From assembly GCA_016284485.1 (NCBI GenBank), contig JAEEOX010000091.1, positions 1 through 13,452 on the forward strand: a DNA stretch of 13,452 bases, given 5' to 3'. A program made the translations under genes and the position numbers. The stretch comes from Bacillota bacterium (GTDB lineage: Bacteria; Bacillota; Clostridia; Peptostreptococcales; Anaerovoracaceae). Below, in pieces: positions 13,229 to 13,452 of the stretch. Positions within the stretch are counted from its first letter, which is position 1, and each line of letters begins with the position of its first letter. The notes under the pieces are model-generated. The model did not search any database. It had not been told where the DNA came from and worked only from the letters and a program-made list of their open reading frames with translations.

Positions 13229-13452
13229 TTATCTCCGGTTCTTTCCGACTTTGAGAGTTCTCAGGTAGTTCTTATGTTCGTCGGTTATCCTATAACTTTC
13301 TATACTTTTCTGGATCGCCTTGTTGTGGGTCCAGTCGTCGAGCTTCTTTTGCTCAATATACGGAATGACCGCCTCGTACTGCTTGGCAAGAGCCGTGGCA
13401 AAATACCAGGCCCTCATCATGTTCACATAATATTCCTCAGATTCGATCCCTG
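13229..13452 (-). CDS. DNA alkylation repair protein, AlkD-like (C-terminal part only)
   Basis: Only the last 74 codons are in the window, and the frame is open to the right edge. The visible residues, including EEYYVNMMRAWYFATALAKQ and then WTHNKAIQKSIESYRI, match the C-terminal HEAT-like repeats of AlkD-type DNA glycosylases (COG4912), which remove bulky or positively charged alkylated bases. An in-frame GTG at 13426 is not the real start, because the eight codons before it also fit the family. It is the first visible gene of the operon that runs down to 8743; the operon promoter lies outside. Confidence 0.8.
   Translation of the reverse strand, partial: GIESEEYYVNMMRAWYFATALAKQYEAVIPYIEQKKLDDWTHNKAIQKSIESYRITDEHKNYLRTLKVGKNRR

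Noticed and set aside
13229..13426. A complete 65-residue gene starting at the GTG at 13426.
   Set aside because: The frame is open to the window edge and the preceding codons (ending EEYY) fit the AlkD-like family, so this is the end of a longer gene.

Overview
The window looks like a chromosomal segment of a moderately GC-rich anaerobic Bacillota, probably a Clostridia member. The evidence is AGGAGG-type ribosome binding sites, A/T-rich sigma-A promoters with TATAAT boxes, U-tailed intrinsic terminators, and gene families common in that class (NimA-like flavoprotein, AlkZ-related protein, DeoD, SpoIIAA/SpoIIAB-type signalling domains). There is no phage, IS element, CRISPR array, tRNA or rRNA. 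Every gene except one is on the minus strand, so transcription runs from high to low coordinates.

Right-hand block (13452 down to 8743): an apparently continuous seven-gene operon. It holds the C-terminal end of an AlkD-like DNA alkylation repair protein, a flavodoxin, a CorA-type divalent cation channel, a stand-alone STAS protein (anti-anti-sigma type), a 90-residue single-pass membrane protein resembling the front end of a sensor phosphatase, a three-domain STAS / APH-like kinase / SpoIIAB-like ATPase fusion, and a PHP-family phosphoesterase. The two STAS domains and the GHKL ATPase domain suggest a partner-switching signalling module. The expected PP2C/SpoIIE phosphatase domain is absent, and the 90-residue protein may be what remains of it. 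The operon ends at a bidirectional terminator (8665-8691) shared with the convergent plus-strand gene.

Middle (8636 to 3639): an AIM24/TIGR00266 gene on the plus strand has a near-consensus promoter. It is divergent from a short surface-polysaccharide cluster: a polyprenyl-phosphate sugar-1-phosphate transferase that would start the lipid-linked chain, a GT4 glycosyltransferase, and a TviB/CapL-like UDP-N-acetylhexosamine dehydrogenase. The dehydrogenase has its own promoter and a strong terminator.

Left-hand block (3545 to 1): a three-gene operon (alpha/beta hydrolase, AlkZ-related protein, NimA-like flavoprotein) starts right beside the previous terminator. A DeoD purine nucleoside phosphorylase follows with its own promoter, leader hairpin and terminator. 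At the left edge is the ATPase subunit of an ABC transporter, cut by the window. Its promoter has the 19-bp spacer and spacer-centred palindrome of MerR-family targets.
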